A DNA stretch of 64,000 nt, taken from NCBI RefSeq assembly GCF_000004825.1, contig NW_008805066.1:992001-1056000 (forward strand), given 5' to 3'. The DNA comes from Heterostelium album PN500. Its lineage: Eukaryota > Evosea > Eumycetozoa > Acytosteliales > Acytosteliaceae. A program made the translations under genes and the position numbers. The notes under the pieces are model-generated. The model was not told the origin of the DNA. It saw nothing but the letters and a program-made list of their open reading frames with translations, and made no database searches. Shown piece by piece: positions 33,867-44,561 of the stretch; position 1 is the first letter of the stretch, and each line of letters starts with the position of its first letter.

Positions 33867-34055
33867 TATTAACTTAGTGATTAAATTTCTTATTTATAAA
33901 ATATAGAAAATAAAAATATTTAAGTTGACAAAATTTTTTATTAATGATTAAATGGTTTTGTGAACTAAATATTTAGGTTTAATCCAATAAAATTAATTTG
34001 CAATCAAAAAATTTAAAATCAAACTTTTAAGTTAAAACCACCAAGTGAATATTTA
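33867..34055 (-). promoter_or_regulatory. Conserved upstream block of a B-box gene
   Basis: Closely similar to 21519-21715 and partly to 26070-26178. It ends in the inverted-repeat arm at 34021-34050. The presumed promoter lies here. Confidence 0.5.
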
Positions 34056-34147
34056 GAAAAAAGTGGGGGTATGAAGTGGGTGAAAAACTAATTTTTTGAC
34101 TGGGTGTAAATCTATACATTCACCTGGTGGTTTTAATTTAAAAGTTT
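34021..34147. repeat. Short inverted repeat (MITE-like or promoter palindrome)
   Basis: Arm 34021-34050 (AAACTTTTAAGTTAAAACCA then CCAAGTGAAT) pairs with the reverse complement of 34118-34147, 28 of 30 bases matching, around a 67-base centre. Variants of AAACTTTTAAGTTTAAAACC also occur at 34471-34490, at 25853-25878 and near 21665-21690. It may be a tiny non-autonomous transposon end or a regulatory palindrome of the B-box family. Confidence 0.5.
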
Positions 34148-34446
34148 AATTTTAAAAATTAAAAATGCATGTAAAACAAATTAACTTTATTCAAAAATTC
34201 CCATTTTTTCTCTTTGGGTACATGCATTTGTGTAGTTTCATTTTGAACATTCACATTATTATTGCCAAACACACAAAAGCTGCGTAAAAAAACCCAACCT
34301 ATAAAATAACACATTTGCTAGTTTTTCATTGTTTTCATAATTGTAACTTGCAAGAGTGATTTATTGTAATAAATAAACAAAAATAGATCATGGTATATTT
34401 TTTTATAAAAACTTCACTCGGACACCACTCAAATTTTTTTAATTTC
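34148..34446. other. Spacer
   Basis: AT-rich sequence between the short inverted repeat and the right arm of the long inverted repeat. No gene is seen. Confidence 0.35.
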
Positions 34447-34749
34447 CAATCAATTAAAAAAAATCAAATTAAACTTTTAAGTTTAAAACCTAAAAACAGA
34501 GTTGGGTGGTGTGTTTAAGCAATCTTCATTCAGCACATTTTATTATTATATTTTTCATTCAGAAAGGTTAAAAATCATTTAAACCCCCACCCTTGACTAG
34601 TCATAGCCAAAATAGTGTTTTGCAGTCGCCATTTGTTTTTCTCACTAGCTTTTATTGACTTTTAACAAATAAAAAGCACTCAACAAGTAGCAAATGATTA
34701 TGCTTGAACTAAGATCGCAACAATCTTGATCTGCTAGACGCTTAGATGA
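34447..34749 (-). repeat. Right arm of the long inverted repeat
   Basis: Reverse complement of 25596-25897 with nearly complete identity; the one clear internal indel lies in the ACCACCC(A)ACTCTG string. Beyond 34749 the two flanks are unrelated, which marks the edge of the duplicated block. Confidence 0.85.
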
Positions 34750-34919
34750 TCTTTTTTTTTTATAAAAAATATCTGATCAGATCTTTATTTTGATTTGACT
34801 TCATTGTTAAAGTTTTTCACTTGTTCTCTGTCTATTTGAAGTTCAATTGAATAATAATTATTATTACAAAAATTTATTTCTTTTATAAATAATAAACATT
34901 TTTATCTTTTTTTTATCTT

Positions 34920-35045
34920 TTTTGAAATCGACACCTAATGTAATAAAACAAAGATATATAGATAGATAATCATTAGACGAGTCTATTGATATCAAAATTA
35001 TTAAATAATAATAAGAATACAATAAAAAATTGGGATAGTCATTTT
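34920..35045 (+). repeat. Direct repeat with 36568-36690
   Basis: Both copies read through TTTTTGAAATCGA, then ATATATAGATAGATAATC, a GAGTCTATTGATA segment and GGGATAGTCATTTT. The last piece matches exon 1 of the ankyrin-type gene near 13948 (DSHFLWYERE) in the same orientation, so the repeats include fragments of that family. Confidence 0.5.
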
Positions 35046-35102
35046 CTTTGTTACCAACGTATTATTGCAATTCAACTGTCTTTTGTTAAATACAAGCTAA
35101 GA

Positions 35103-35400
35103 ACCGATGAAGACATGAACAAATTACAATTCTTCTTTGTGAGTAAGCACAGTCACTACTTCCACTGCCACCACGACCATTACCACTCTGTTGACTGTTA
35201 TAACAATGATTCTCCCAACAATATTTTAAAAGTTGATAGATCTGTTCATCGTATAACGTCTTAAAAGAGAACCACGTATAATGATCGAATTTATAGTTGT
35301 TTCCAAGTATATGATTTTATCATCTTTTGGTTTACTATGACACTATTGTTTTATACTCTTTTAAAAGATAACAAGTTAGTATTCATTCTTTTATCTATTT
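35103..35400 (-). pseudogene. Fragment of the 12569 ankyrin-type gene (intron and exon 2)
   Basis: On the minus strand this aligns with 14190-14480: the intron segment with ACTAACTTGTTATCTTT, the splice acceptor ATAGTGTCATAGTAAACC, then exon 2 including AATATTGTTGGGAGAATCAT and GGCAGTGGAAGT. Because the intron is kept, it arose by DNA duplication, not from an mRNA copy. It ends near 35103, and sequence related to exon 1 follows in the opposite orientation, so the copy is rearranged and dead. Confidence 0.75.
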
Positions 35401-35562
35401 TATAGTTATCATAAGTATATAATACATACAGATTATAAATATAATAAAAAAGCATCTCTTATCCATTGAGTCCTTGAGCAGCACTTCAACAGTCCAGACA
35501 GATTGTGCTGCATCCAAGCGTAAAATACGCACCTTTCTACTTTTACTACAGAAAATCAAACA

Positions 35563-36270
35563 ATGCGATCCAATCTATCCATCTCTGTCGGTGATGTTTG
35601 TTATCGAATATCTAACCAGAGATGCATCTTGTCTTACAAATTGACCAAATACACTGTCATTTCTCTATCTATCTTCGATGTCTCTACAGTTCCTAAGCGA
35701 TGTAAAGTTGGAGTGCTGAATAATAGCGGTGTGGTCAAATCCATTGGCTTGCATATCAAAGCTGACGTAGGCTCTGTTCAAATGCGCTTCGGTATATCTT
35801 GCTCAGAGCCAAAGTCTAAGATCATCGAGTGGTACCCACTAAGTTCTATTCTATCATCTGTATAGCTTTAGTTCAGTTGGCGATATTGATATAGCTGTTA
35901 TTGAGATGATTATCAAATGGTTCCTCTCCTCTGTTAGCATTGATATTACTTTTAGGTTTGGTGGACACCATTATGCAATGGAGAGATACTGCTTCCATTG
36001 AGACCAATACTTTAAAGTTGCCTCACCAGCTACCATTGGTTACTTTTCCGACTGGAGTTACCTAGTTAGACATCTCAAACTATACAATATCATCTCGAAT
36101 AAGCATCTACCATCCACTAATATAGTGATTCAAAAGTATCTCTCTGTATGGTGGCTGTTGTTCAAACTGGTAGAAATATCATCTATGATAATAATTATGT
36201 TAGCAATGATCAAATATCTCTCACTCTCTATCAATGCTAAATATTATGATTATAACTTACAAGAATGAAA
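35563..36270 (+). pseudogene. Broken member of an unrecognised dictyostelid family
   Basis: A frame from 35563 to 35865 reads MRSNLSISVGDVCYRISNQR, SYKLTKYTVISLSIFD and KADVGSVQMRFGISCSEPKS, then a stop. Further frames continue with VIEMIIKWFLSSVSIDITFR and LVRHLKLYNIISNKHLPST in later positions. Relics of the same sequence occur at 30985-31310 and 62600-62880. The composition is protein-like, but I recognise no domain. At least three disruptions are needed to explain the frames. Confidence 0.5.
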
Positions 36271-37608
36271 CTAAATTTTGGTTAGAGTCTGTTAAAAGAA
36301 TAAAAAAGCCCGTTCATAGATCTCATTACTACAGTTAATGTTATAACTATCATTCGACTATCTGATTTATAAACTGTTTGCTAATAATAATATTATAATT
36401 AATGATTAATTATAAATAATCATATCCAGTGTCATAGACACTATATCATTTTGAAATCATAGTTCGTCGAATGAAAAGCATATAGAATGATATAAAACAA
36501 GACAAATCTAATGATATCAAAATTATCACAAAATAATAAGATTCTATATTTAATTCTATTTTTCTTTTTGAAATCGATATTTCATCTAATAAACAAAGAT
36601 ATATAGATAGATAATCCTTAGATGAGTCTATTGATACCAAAATTATCAAAAAGTTTAAGAATACAATCATTTTTGGGATAGTCATTTTACTTTCATGCTA
36701 AGCATATCTATCTGTTGGTATACTATAACACTGTAAAAGATAAGTTAGTATTTATCGATTATGAAAATCTCTACAAGACAGATCATTATTTTTCTCAGAC
36801 GTCAAAGAAATTTATAAAATTTTATGAGAATCATTTATAAAAAAGTTATAAAGAATGTCTAACAATAGAATTTATAGATAAAGAAGGTTCATGTTATAGC
36901 AACAGTTGTGTTGTAGATCAAGATACATAATCGATGGAAGTGATTCCTTCATATTAGAGTGTTTTGTTTTGTGTTGCATGTGGTTATAAATCACATTTTT
37001 TGTTGTAAACATTGAAAAAACAGCTTTTTTTTATTATTGGGCGACCATCACCAACGACGAAATTTAAATTACAAAGATATTTTATTCATATTTTTCCAAA
37101 GTTTACTCTGGTTTTCACCCGAAGTGAATGTTGTGGTGTGGTGAATCGAAGTGATCGTAAACTTGTTTAGTGTTCTTGTGGGAATTGTGTTTTGGGTTAT
37201 ATGAATCCTTATTGCTTCAAAACAAGTATATGAAAAGATTTTGATTGATCTTTTCTTGAGCATAAATGATTAGAAATTTTGAAATTTAAATAACTATAGT
37301 TATCAACAAACAAATTGTTTTATATTTTTTCTACAATTTTTTTATTTTAAAACAACTGAATCATATCACTTATGAAATCATTTGAGATTCAATCTTTGAA
37401 AGTAGGACGAGTTATAACTCGGGTAAGTGTTTCAAGTATTATTAGGTTACAACTAATTATTATTATTATTATTATAAAATTAAATAGTGAAAATTATATG
37501 AAAAGTATGAATTTACAAAAAGTATAAATAGAAATGAAAATTAGAACTTTAAATCATCAAATCAACTTCTAAATAATATTAAAAATATAATTACTATTTT
37601 AAATTACA
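36271..37608. other. Spacer with repeat relics
   Basis: Holds the second unit of the direct repeat (36568-36690) and AT-rich filler. A frame at 37069-37263 (-) starts inside spacer and has no supporting homology, so it is not called. The last 250 bases should contain the promoter of the secreted protein at 37609. Confidence 0.4.
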
Positions 37609-37998
37609 ATGAAATCTGTTCATATCCTCTCAATTATGCTTTTGGCTATGCTCGCAGTTGCCTCTGCCTCTGGAAGCGCCTACTTCTTGTTCACCGATGA
37701 ACATGACGAATTTGTTATCAAGCTCTCCGATCCAGTCAGAATTGCCGAAGCTCGTGATATTATCGCTACCGGTTCGACCAAAGGTGTCATGGGTATCATT
37801 GTCAAGCAAAGAGTCTGGTACAACTTCGAATGGAAATACTATTTGGATCCATCGACCATTACATTCTTTGACTTTGCAATGGAAGTTTGCGATGCCTCCA
37901 TTGCCTACACTGAGGAGCATCTTGCTGAAGTCGGTGGTGCACTACTTCCAAGAAACAGATGGTGTCCATGGCACTCACGTTTAGTTAGAGAACTCTAA
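37609..37998 (+). CDS. Secreted BP74-type domain protein
   Basis: A 129-residue protein with a signal peptide (residues 1-20) and then a single small domain covering the rest: [60 protein letters not shown] and the end [13 protein letters not shown]. This matches the BP74 N-terminal domain, known from dictyostelids and from bacteria such as myxobacteria. The length equals one domain, so this is a stand-alone secreted version. The biochemical function of the domain is not established to my knowledge. The codon use is well adapted, which suggests good expression. Confidence 0.8.
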   Translation: MKSVHILSIMLLAMLAVASASGSAYFLFTDEHDEFVIKLSDPVRIAEARDIIATGSTKGVMGIIVKQRVWYNFEWKYYLDPSTITFFDFAMEVCDASIAYTEEHLAEVGGALLPRNRWCPWHSRLVREL

Positions 37999-38586
37999 TT
38001 CAAATAACAACAATTTTCATAACTCTAACCTTTTTTAATAAATAAAAATAAATTTCTTATTTTCAAAATAACCTATTTTAACAAAGAAAAAGTGTCTGAT
38101 TAAATGTATTTAAATATCTATGAAATGTTAGATTAGGTTAGAACACTTTGATAAACATACGATGTTACTAAATATTGATTGGTTTACTTACCAGAGAACA
38201 AGCAGAATAGATTACCACCGCGTTTGAAATTACTGTATTATAATGAGAATCATAAGAGATAACAGACTCAAAGAAACAAAAATGTAAAGAATCGAGATAT
38301 CTTAAAGAAGAGGTGTCAACTAAGGTAAGATTTCAATTACAATCAGATTTAATATTCACTCTGTAATTGAACAATAAAATAAAATATTTATTTAATAAAG
38401 GCGCCAACTATTTTAACAGTCGATTAAAAAAAAATCATAAAAATATCTGATTTTTTTGAAGCGATTTTTAAGAATAAATTCAATTTTATTTAATTTAATT
38501 TTATTTAATCTAATTTTATTAAATATATACTTCAATGATTATTATAAATATTTATTTATAAATATCAAATAGATACAAATAATAAA
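37999..38586. other. Spacer
   Basis: AT-rich sequence between two genes on the same strand. A repeated TTTTATTTAATTTAAT pattern near 38478-38520. The promoter of the ankyrin gene should lie in its last part. Confidence 0.4.
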
Positions 38587-40170
38587 ATGAATAAATCATT
38601 ATTTTCATTAGTTTTTTTTAGTAATCGAGTTTTACAAAAGAAAATATCGGAATCTTTGCGATTTATTATTGAAAAGAGTGGCTATCAACATTTAAAGTGG
38701 AGTGAATTGCTCAAAAAACATCGATTGTTGATTGACTATAACTATTTTGATGCTTTAAAACAGTGTTTAGAGAATATAATTCAACAAGGTTTACCACATC
38801 AACAAGATCAGGTATTCAAAGATACATTCATCTATGCAGCATCGTTGTACCGCTTTGATATAGTTCGTTTCTTAATGGCTAGCTATCCGTCGTATCCATA
38901 TGAATTTGACTATGCCATGAGATATGCTGTTGCCGGCGACGATTTCACACTACTAAAGGAATTTGAGAAGAAAGCATACTTTTTCACTAATGCTCAGAGT
39001 AATTATGTTGTTGCGTTCAACCAGGCTGCTTATCACGCTCGCTTAGAAATGCTCCAATGGTTGCTTGCAAATTGTGGTTCAAATGTTTCAAAGTATAACA
39101 GTCATTTGTTTATGAGTGCAATCAACGGTGGTAGATTGAATGTCATTCAATTCTTAGCAGAGAAACACGTGAATCTACTCGAAACCGATGATATTCGATT
39201 GTTGGAGTTGGCTGCCAAAGGCAATCATTTTGAAATCTTCAAAATATTGTTTGACCTTAAATGTAGATGTTCCAACACCATCATTCATCTGACAGCTGGT
39301 CATTGCAGTTTAGAGATGCTTCAATGGCTATTGGAAAGAAGAAAGGTTGGCTTCAATTCGACAACTATCGATACGGCGGCGACCAATGGCAAGCTAGAAA
39401 ACGTTCAGTGGATTCACGCTAATACCACCGTTCAGATGACTAACGAAGCGCTAGATGGTGCTGCGACCAATGGTCACTTCGAAACAGTGAAATGGATCAT
39501 AGATAATACTCAAATAAGAGGATCCAAAATGGCAATGAGAGGAGCAGTTGGAAATGGACACATTGAGATTGTTCAATATCTTTATGATATTATGAAAAAC
39601 AATCCTGTTGTTGCAATCAAGGAAAATAATAAACTGTTGGGAATAGCTGTTGAAAATGGTCATCTTCCTCTTGTCCAATGGTTACATTTTAATATAAGTC
39701 CAATAGCAACAATCACAGTTGAAGAAATGAATAGATTGGCAGTAAGGATAGATCAATGGGCAGATATTCGTTTCTTTGAAACATTGAAATGGATTCACGA
39801 GAATAGAACCGAACGTTGTAAAGAATCGATCGTTAATAGAATTATAAAAGAAACTGGTAGTATCAAGACTATTGAATTGTTGCTTTCATATAATTATGGA
39901 TGTACTGACAAAGCTTTTGAACTCGCTTCTTCCCGTTCATACTTTGAAATCATTCAATTCCTACATAAGAATACCAAGATCAATTGTACCGATGAAGCCC
40001 TTGTTTTTGCAGTGGAGCACAATTCATTGGAGATTGTAAAATATTTCCATCAGAACTTCCCAGATCTATATTTAAAGAATGCATTGAGAATCGCCAAAAA
40101 GTTGGACCTCGATGAAATCATTGAATATCTAAATGAACAAACCAAGATTAAGCAAAAGATAAAAGAATAA
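38587..40170 (+). CDS. Ankyrin repeat protein
   Basis: A 527-residue intronless protein. The N-terminal motif VFFSNRVLQKKISESLRFII marks a large dictyostelid family. From about residue 75 to the end it is built of ankyrin-like repeats of about 30-33 residues; the clearest read AATNGKLENVQWIHANT, AATNGHFETVKWIIDNT, AVGNGHIEIVQYLYD and AVENGHLPLVQWLHF. Ankyrin repeats bind other proteins. No enzymatic domain, signal peptide or membrane segment is visible. The specific partner is unknown. Confidence 0.85.
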   Translation: MNKSLFSLVFFSNRVLQKKISESLRFIIEKSGYQHLKWSELLKKHRLLIDYNYFDALKQCLENIIQQGLPHQQDQVFKDTFIYAASLYRFDIVRFLMASYPSYPYEFDYAMRYAVAGDDFTLLKEFEKKAYFFTNAQSNYVVAFNQAAYHARLEMLQWLLANCGSNVSKYNSHLFMSAINGGRLNVIQFLAEKHVNLLETDDIRLLELAAKGNHFEIFKILFDLKCRCSNTIIHLTAGHCSLEMLQWLLERRKVGFNSTTIDTAATNGKLENVQWIHANTTVQMTNEALDGAATNGHFETVKWIIDNTQIRGSKMAMRGAVGNGHIEIVQYLYDIMKNNPVVAIKENNKLLGIAVENGHLPLVQWLHFNISPIATITVEEMNRLAVRIDQWADIRFFETLKWIHENRTERCKESIVNRIIKETGSIKTIELLLSYNYGCTDKAFELASSRSYFEIIQFLHKNTKINCTDEALVFAVEHNSLEIVKYFHQNFPDLYLKNALRIAKKLDLDEIIEYLNEQTKIKQKIKE

Positions 40171-40314
40171 AAGATCGTTAATAAATTTGTATCATTAACA
40201 AACGAAATAGTTAAAACCAAACTAATCTTTAAAAAAGTAAAGAATAAAAATAGTTTATCTTTTATTTATTATTTTAAATAAACTATCACTATCTATGTTT
40301 AATAAAACTATTAT

Positions 40315-42054
40315 TTAAAATGAAATTGAAGTAAATGCACACCACTCTCTATCGTGATCAATAATATCTCTAAAGAATGGTTCACATTGATTGGATTCGA
40401 TTGAATATTTGAAATTACAATCATTAGATTCTCCAAATGAATAGATATAACTTGATGTTGGTGATTCTCGATGATACATCACAAATAAATGATCTTCATT
40501 TACTAGATGATCAGCATTGAGATTGATTGATTGTTTGGTTTCAACATTGTATTTGATGAATCGATTGTTTGTCTTATCAAATATGAAGAAATTTCCATTG
40601 TTATCATGACATCCTGAGTATGCTTTGATGTCAATTTGATGATCTGTTATCGTTTTATTTGTCAAATCAAATTGAAATATCAAATTTTGTTTGTATGATA
40701 TTGAATATAATGAACCTTTGAAGATCATTGAAGATATTTGATGATTATATCCAACAGGTAATTGATGATATGATTCAAATTTCATTGTTTTGATGTTGAA
40801 TCGATCAATTCTATTATTTATATCATAACCATTCACTAAATAGATATGATCTTGACCATCATAACAAACTGATATAAAATAATCACCTTTGATTCCTTCG
40901 ATATCACCAATATGTTCAGCTGATTTCGATTTCATTGATATTTTAATCCATTTGTATAGATTGTAAGATCCACCGAATATATAGATATATTCACCAATTG
41001 AAACAATCGAGGAGTATGTACCATAAAATTCATAATCTAACTTTAATTCTTCAATTGAATTGTTGTTTGATGTGTTGATCAGTGTTGCTCCTTTTTCATA
41101 GTGAGTTGTGAAAATATAAGATTGTTTATTATCATTGTTGTTTGTTGTTGTTGTATTTATTGATTCTGTTGATTCAATATTATCAAATTTGATTGATTGT
41201 TCAATGATTGAATTCAATTGATTGAAATCAGGTTGTTTGATTGATAATTTATATGATGATAATCTTAAGTTATTATTGTCTGTGTTTGTTGTTGATTCAT
41301 TGAATTGATTGTTGTATTTATGAATGATATCTAATAATAATGATGATGAATCGTTGGAATGTTGTTTGAGAAGTTCATCAATATTGAAATAATTATTATA
41401 TTCATTGAATAATGTTTGATTATTATGATTGATGAATGATTGTAATGATGAACTTGTTGTTATTGATTCCATTATTGTTGTTGTTGAATATAATGTTGTT
41501 GTATCTGGTATAATTGAGGTATCTTCACTATTACTATTATTACCACTATCATTATTATCATCACTATTATTAATATTATTTAATTTATTAAATATATTAA
41601 TCATATTTATTAAATATTTCAAATGATTAACATTATTATCGATTTGATTTGTGATTGTATGTTTATCATTGATTATATCTTTATTTAGTTTTTTTTCTTC
41701 TATGATTAGATATTGATGTAATTGTTCAAAGTGTTGTTTGATATCATTCTCTGTTGTTGATAATCTTTGATATCTGAATGTCGATGATCTTAATGATTCC
41801 CAAAGAGATTTAAGTTTATTGTTAATTTGTGATTTGAAATTATTACTATTATTATTTGTTGTTGTGGTGTCAATAATATCATCTAATTTTAATGTACTCA
41901 ATGAATGTTTGATTTGATCAATATCTTCAATTTTATCTGAATGATCAGGATGATCTTTGTAATGTTTGAAGATACATTTTGAACACATCAAACAATTACA
42001 TTGATAACAAATGAATTTGTTTGATTTTTGATGATCTAAACATTTAATTGTCAT
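40315..42054 (-). CDS. B-box/coiled-coil/propeller protein, intact copy
   Basis: A 579-residue intronless member of the family described at 26179. The B-box (CLDHQKSNKFICYQCNCLMC onward) belongs to a second subtype that it shares with the copies at 1994 and 44887. The linker lacks the TSKTFEIFNTLKNK segment present in the 26179 and 32064 copies, which accounts for its shorter length. Its propeller windows read GGSYNLYKW, LPVGYNHQ, SYKQNLIF and ADHLVNED. No breaks. It converges on the ankyrin gene 145 bases away. Confidence 0.85.
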   Translation of the reverse strand: MTIKCLDHQKSNKFICYQCNCLMCSKCIFKHYKDHPDHSDKIEDIDQIKHSLSTLKLDDIIDTTTTNNNSNNFKSQINNKLKSLWESLRSSTFRYQRLSTTENDIKQHFEQLHQYLIIEEKKLNKDIINDKHTITNQIDNNVNHLKYLINMINIFNKLNNINNSDDNNDSGNNSNSEDTSIIPDTTTLYSTTTIMESITTSSSLQSFINHNNQTLFNEYNNYFNIDELLKQHSNDSSSLLLDIIHKYNNQFNESTTNTDNNNLRLSSYKLSIKQPDFNQLNSIIEQSIKFDNIESTESINTTTTNNNDNKQSYIFTTHYEKGATLINTSNNNSIEELKLDYEFYGTYSSIVSIGEYIYIFGGSYNLYKWIKISMKSKSAEHIGDIEGIKGDYFISVCYDGQDHIYLVNGYDINNRIDRFNIKTMKFESYHQLPVGYNHQISSMIFKGSLYSISYKQNLIFQFDLTNKTITDHQIDIKAYSGCHDNNGNFFIFDKTNNRFIKYNVETKQSINLNADHLVNEDHLFVMYHRESPTSSYIYSFGESNDCNFKYSIESNQCEPFFRDIIDHDREWCAFTSISF

Positions 42055-43405
42055 TATTTAACTTTTACTACCTCTAATAATTAATTTTGATATCGAATAG
42101 ATCAAAAAAAACAATAAAAAAATTAAAAAAAAAAAAGTCAAATTAAATTTTTAAGTTCATAGAAAAAAAAGCTTTAATTAAAATTTTTATTTTTTAATTT
42201 CTTTGACCATTATTTCTAAGATAATGAGTAACTTCAATATTTGATGATTGGGAGTTTGGCATGATGTAATTGAGTTACCATAGCCTCCATAGATAATTGA
42301 GTACCAAATTGATATTGTATTTTATTAATTTTTGAACGGTATATTTGATATGCATAGTAACGTGCTATAGAATGACATGCATAGTGGCGGTGCTGTAGAA
42401 CGACATGTATAGTGACGGTGCTGTAGAGAAGTAAACTATTAATTGTAAGCGATTAGTTTCACTGTAGAAACTGCTAGTAATAGTATAAGTGATATTGATC
42501 TTTTATTATTCTCCATCTGACAAACACTTAGATTAAAAAGCTTGCGTTTAATGCGGAATGCTATTATCTCACCAAACTGCTGTAAACAGAGTCTGTTATT
42601 ACTAGATATGGCATTAAGAATAATTAAAAACCAAATGTATTTAAGATAGAGATATAAATTAAGATGTTTTAAAATCTATAAAAGGTTGTTTGATTTTATT
42701 TTTAATTTATTTTTTTTTTGCTTACAGTACAATTGACGGTCATCTGTCTGTATACTGATAAATCACAAATTGTTAATAAGATATTGGATAATGAAAACAC
42801 TCTATACACCAATACACCAACATAGTTACTTACTTATTTACAACTCTGTTAAAAATGACACTACCATTCTATTTATTATATTTATGTATAATTATCAATA
42901 AATTTATCACTATCTATCTATTTAGAAGTTATTGATAACGAATTGAACAGTTTAAACTGAAAAACACTTTAACCTAACAAAGTTAATAAATATAATAATT
43001 TTTAATTTATGAATCTAAAAATGATATTTTATTACAAAAAGATAAATATAGATTCGAATTATTTTTTAATAATTTTTATATCATTAGATTTGTCTTGTGA
43101 TTTTATATCATTCTATATCCTTTTCATTCGATGATCTATTAATTTCAAAAAAGATATTAGGCATATATGATGTTTTTTTAAAATTTTATTAAAAAAAAAA
43201 ACAAAAAAAATAATAAATTTGTATCATATTAATTTATGTTGATATCTTTTACCTTTAAATATTTATTTATAAAGTTGTAATGATTAGTAATGATAGTTAG
43301 TGTTTGAAAATCCAAATTTGGAATCAGCCTTGTTTGGTAATAGTAAAAGATTTATTGTTTTTATTTATGTAAAATTATCATTTCTCTTCACTTCCTACCT
43401 ACTAA
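42055..43405. other. Spacer with a small tandem repeat
   Basis: AT-rich. Around 42362-42428 a 28-base unit occurs about 2.4 times (GTGCTGTAGAACGACATGTA and variants). The promoter of the B-box gene (-) lies in the first part. No gene is recognised. Confidence 0.4.
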
Positions 43406-43981
43406 TTATATATTACTACACCAACTCTGTTCGTATCCTTGTGTACCCATATGACATTGTGTTTTCAAAGTGTTTGTCAATGACGTTGATTTACCGGAGC
43501 AGTCGTTGTTTTCATAGGTGGTGATGGTGGTCGATGTATCGTCGCAAGTAGTAATGACACCTTCAAAACAAACCTTCACAGCGAATGCCTCTGTAAAGGT
43601 GGGTTCAGTCTGACAGGCGGAATCGTCGTATCTCGCATAGATAGTGGCGCTTTGATTATTGAAGGGAGTCTGCTGACAGGCGACCAGCGAGTAACCGTCG
43701 CAACCGATCTTATAGGTAATGATGTTCTGAATACCCGACGAACAATCGTTGTCAAAGTATTCTGCGATCGTACCGAAATCGTCACCGGGTGAACAGTAAG
43801 TGGCCATTCCATTGGCACAGGTGTTCACTTGATAGCTGAAGGCATTGCGTACATTGCTGCAATCACCATTGGAATTTGCTAGATTTGCAATTACTAGGTA
43901 GTATGATGAATCACATTTACACACACCTACTATAGACAATAATACAACTAATGTTTTGAAGATTATACTACTGCTATTCAT
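43406..43981 (-). CDS. Secreted cysteine-rich protein
   Basis: A 191-residue single-exon protein with a signal peptide (residues 1-22, ending near VCKC). The mature part has about 12 cysteines spaced in pairs within two similar halves (YYLVIANLANSNGDCS ... YCSPGDDFG; FNNQSATIYARYDDSACQ ... TTCDD), suggesting a disulphide-bonded repeat. NDCSS and NDCSG occur once in each half. It is likely an extracellular or matrix protein of a dictyostelid-specific family. No catalytic motif is visible. Confidence 0.75.
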   Translation of the reverse strand: MNSSSIIFKTLVVLLSIVGVCKCDSSYYLVIANLANSNGDCSNVRNAFSYQVNTCANGMATYCSPGDDFGTIAEYFDNDCSSGIQNIITYKIGCDGYSLVACQQTPFNNQSATIYARYDDSACQTEPTFTEAFAVKVCFEGVITTCDDTSTTITTYENNDCSGKSTSLTNTLKTQCHMGTQGYEQSWCSNI

Positions 43982-44386
43982 TATTTAAACTACTATTTTA
44001 AAACAATAAAACTAATATATTGGTAATTGATCATTTTTATACACAAAATATAAAAAGTGAAATCTAAAATATCTTTGATTATTTGTAAAAATCTCATACC
44101 ACTTTGTTTGAAAAGATTGTTTTTGCAGATTAACAAGACTATTTCCTCTAAGTTAAATAGTTATATTTATTATTTTATTTTTTTTTTATTAATATTTTTT
44201 CAACTAATCCAAGAATCTTTTGAAGTATAAAGAAAAATGTTATCAAAATAAGTCATTCCACAGTACTGAATTAAACTATTTATCGTTTATGAGGAACATA
44301 GGTTCTTTCATATGCGTTATATTGAATAGAATTATTTATCTTTGTAGATTTTGATGCATTTCTTTCGTTTTGTAGTATCTCTTTAT
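43982..44386. other. Spacer and promoter of the Cys-rich secreted gene
   Basis: AT-rich sequence upstream of the secreted protein gene; a T run near 44175-44190. No gene. Confidence 0.4.
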
Positions 44387-44561
44387 TTACTTGTTTGAGT
44401 TAATTTGTTTAATTTTCCACCATTTCATTCTCACGGCAGTCATTGTTGTCATCTTGTCATCGGTATTTTCATCATAGGTAGCATCGAAATGATTGTCCAC
44501 TACCCAATTCTTGAAACTCATTTTCTATTAATGCTTCCTTTGCTGCTTCTTCAGATATCAT
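44387..44561 (-). pseudogene. Short coding relic
   Basis: Two overlapping frames read MISEEAAKEALIENEFQELG and MSFKNWVVDNHFDATYDENT, the latter continuing to MKWWKIKQINSNK and a stop. Such dense coding-like sequence in otherwise AT-rich spacer suggests the end of a lost gene with one frame change. No family recognised. Confidence 0.3.
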
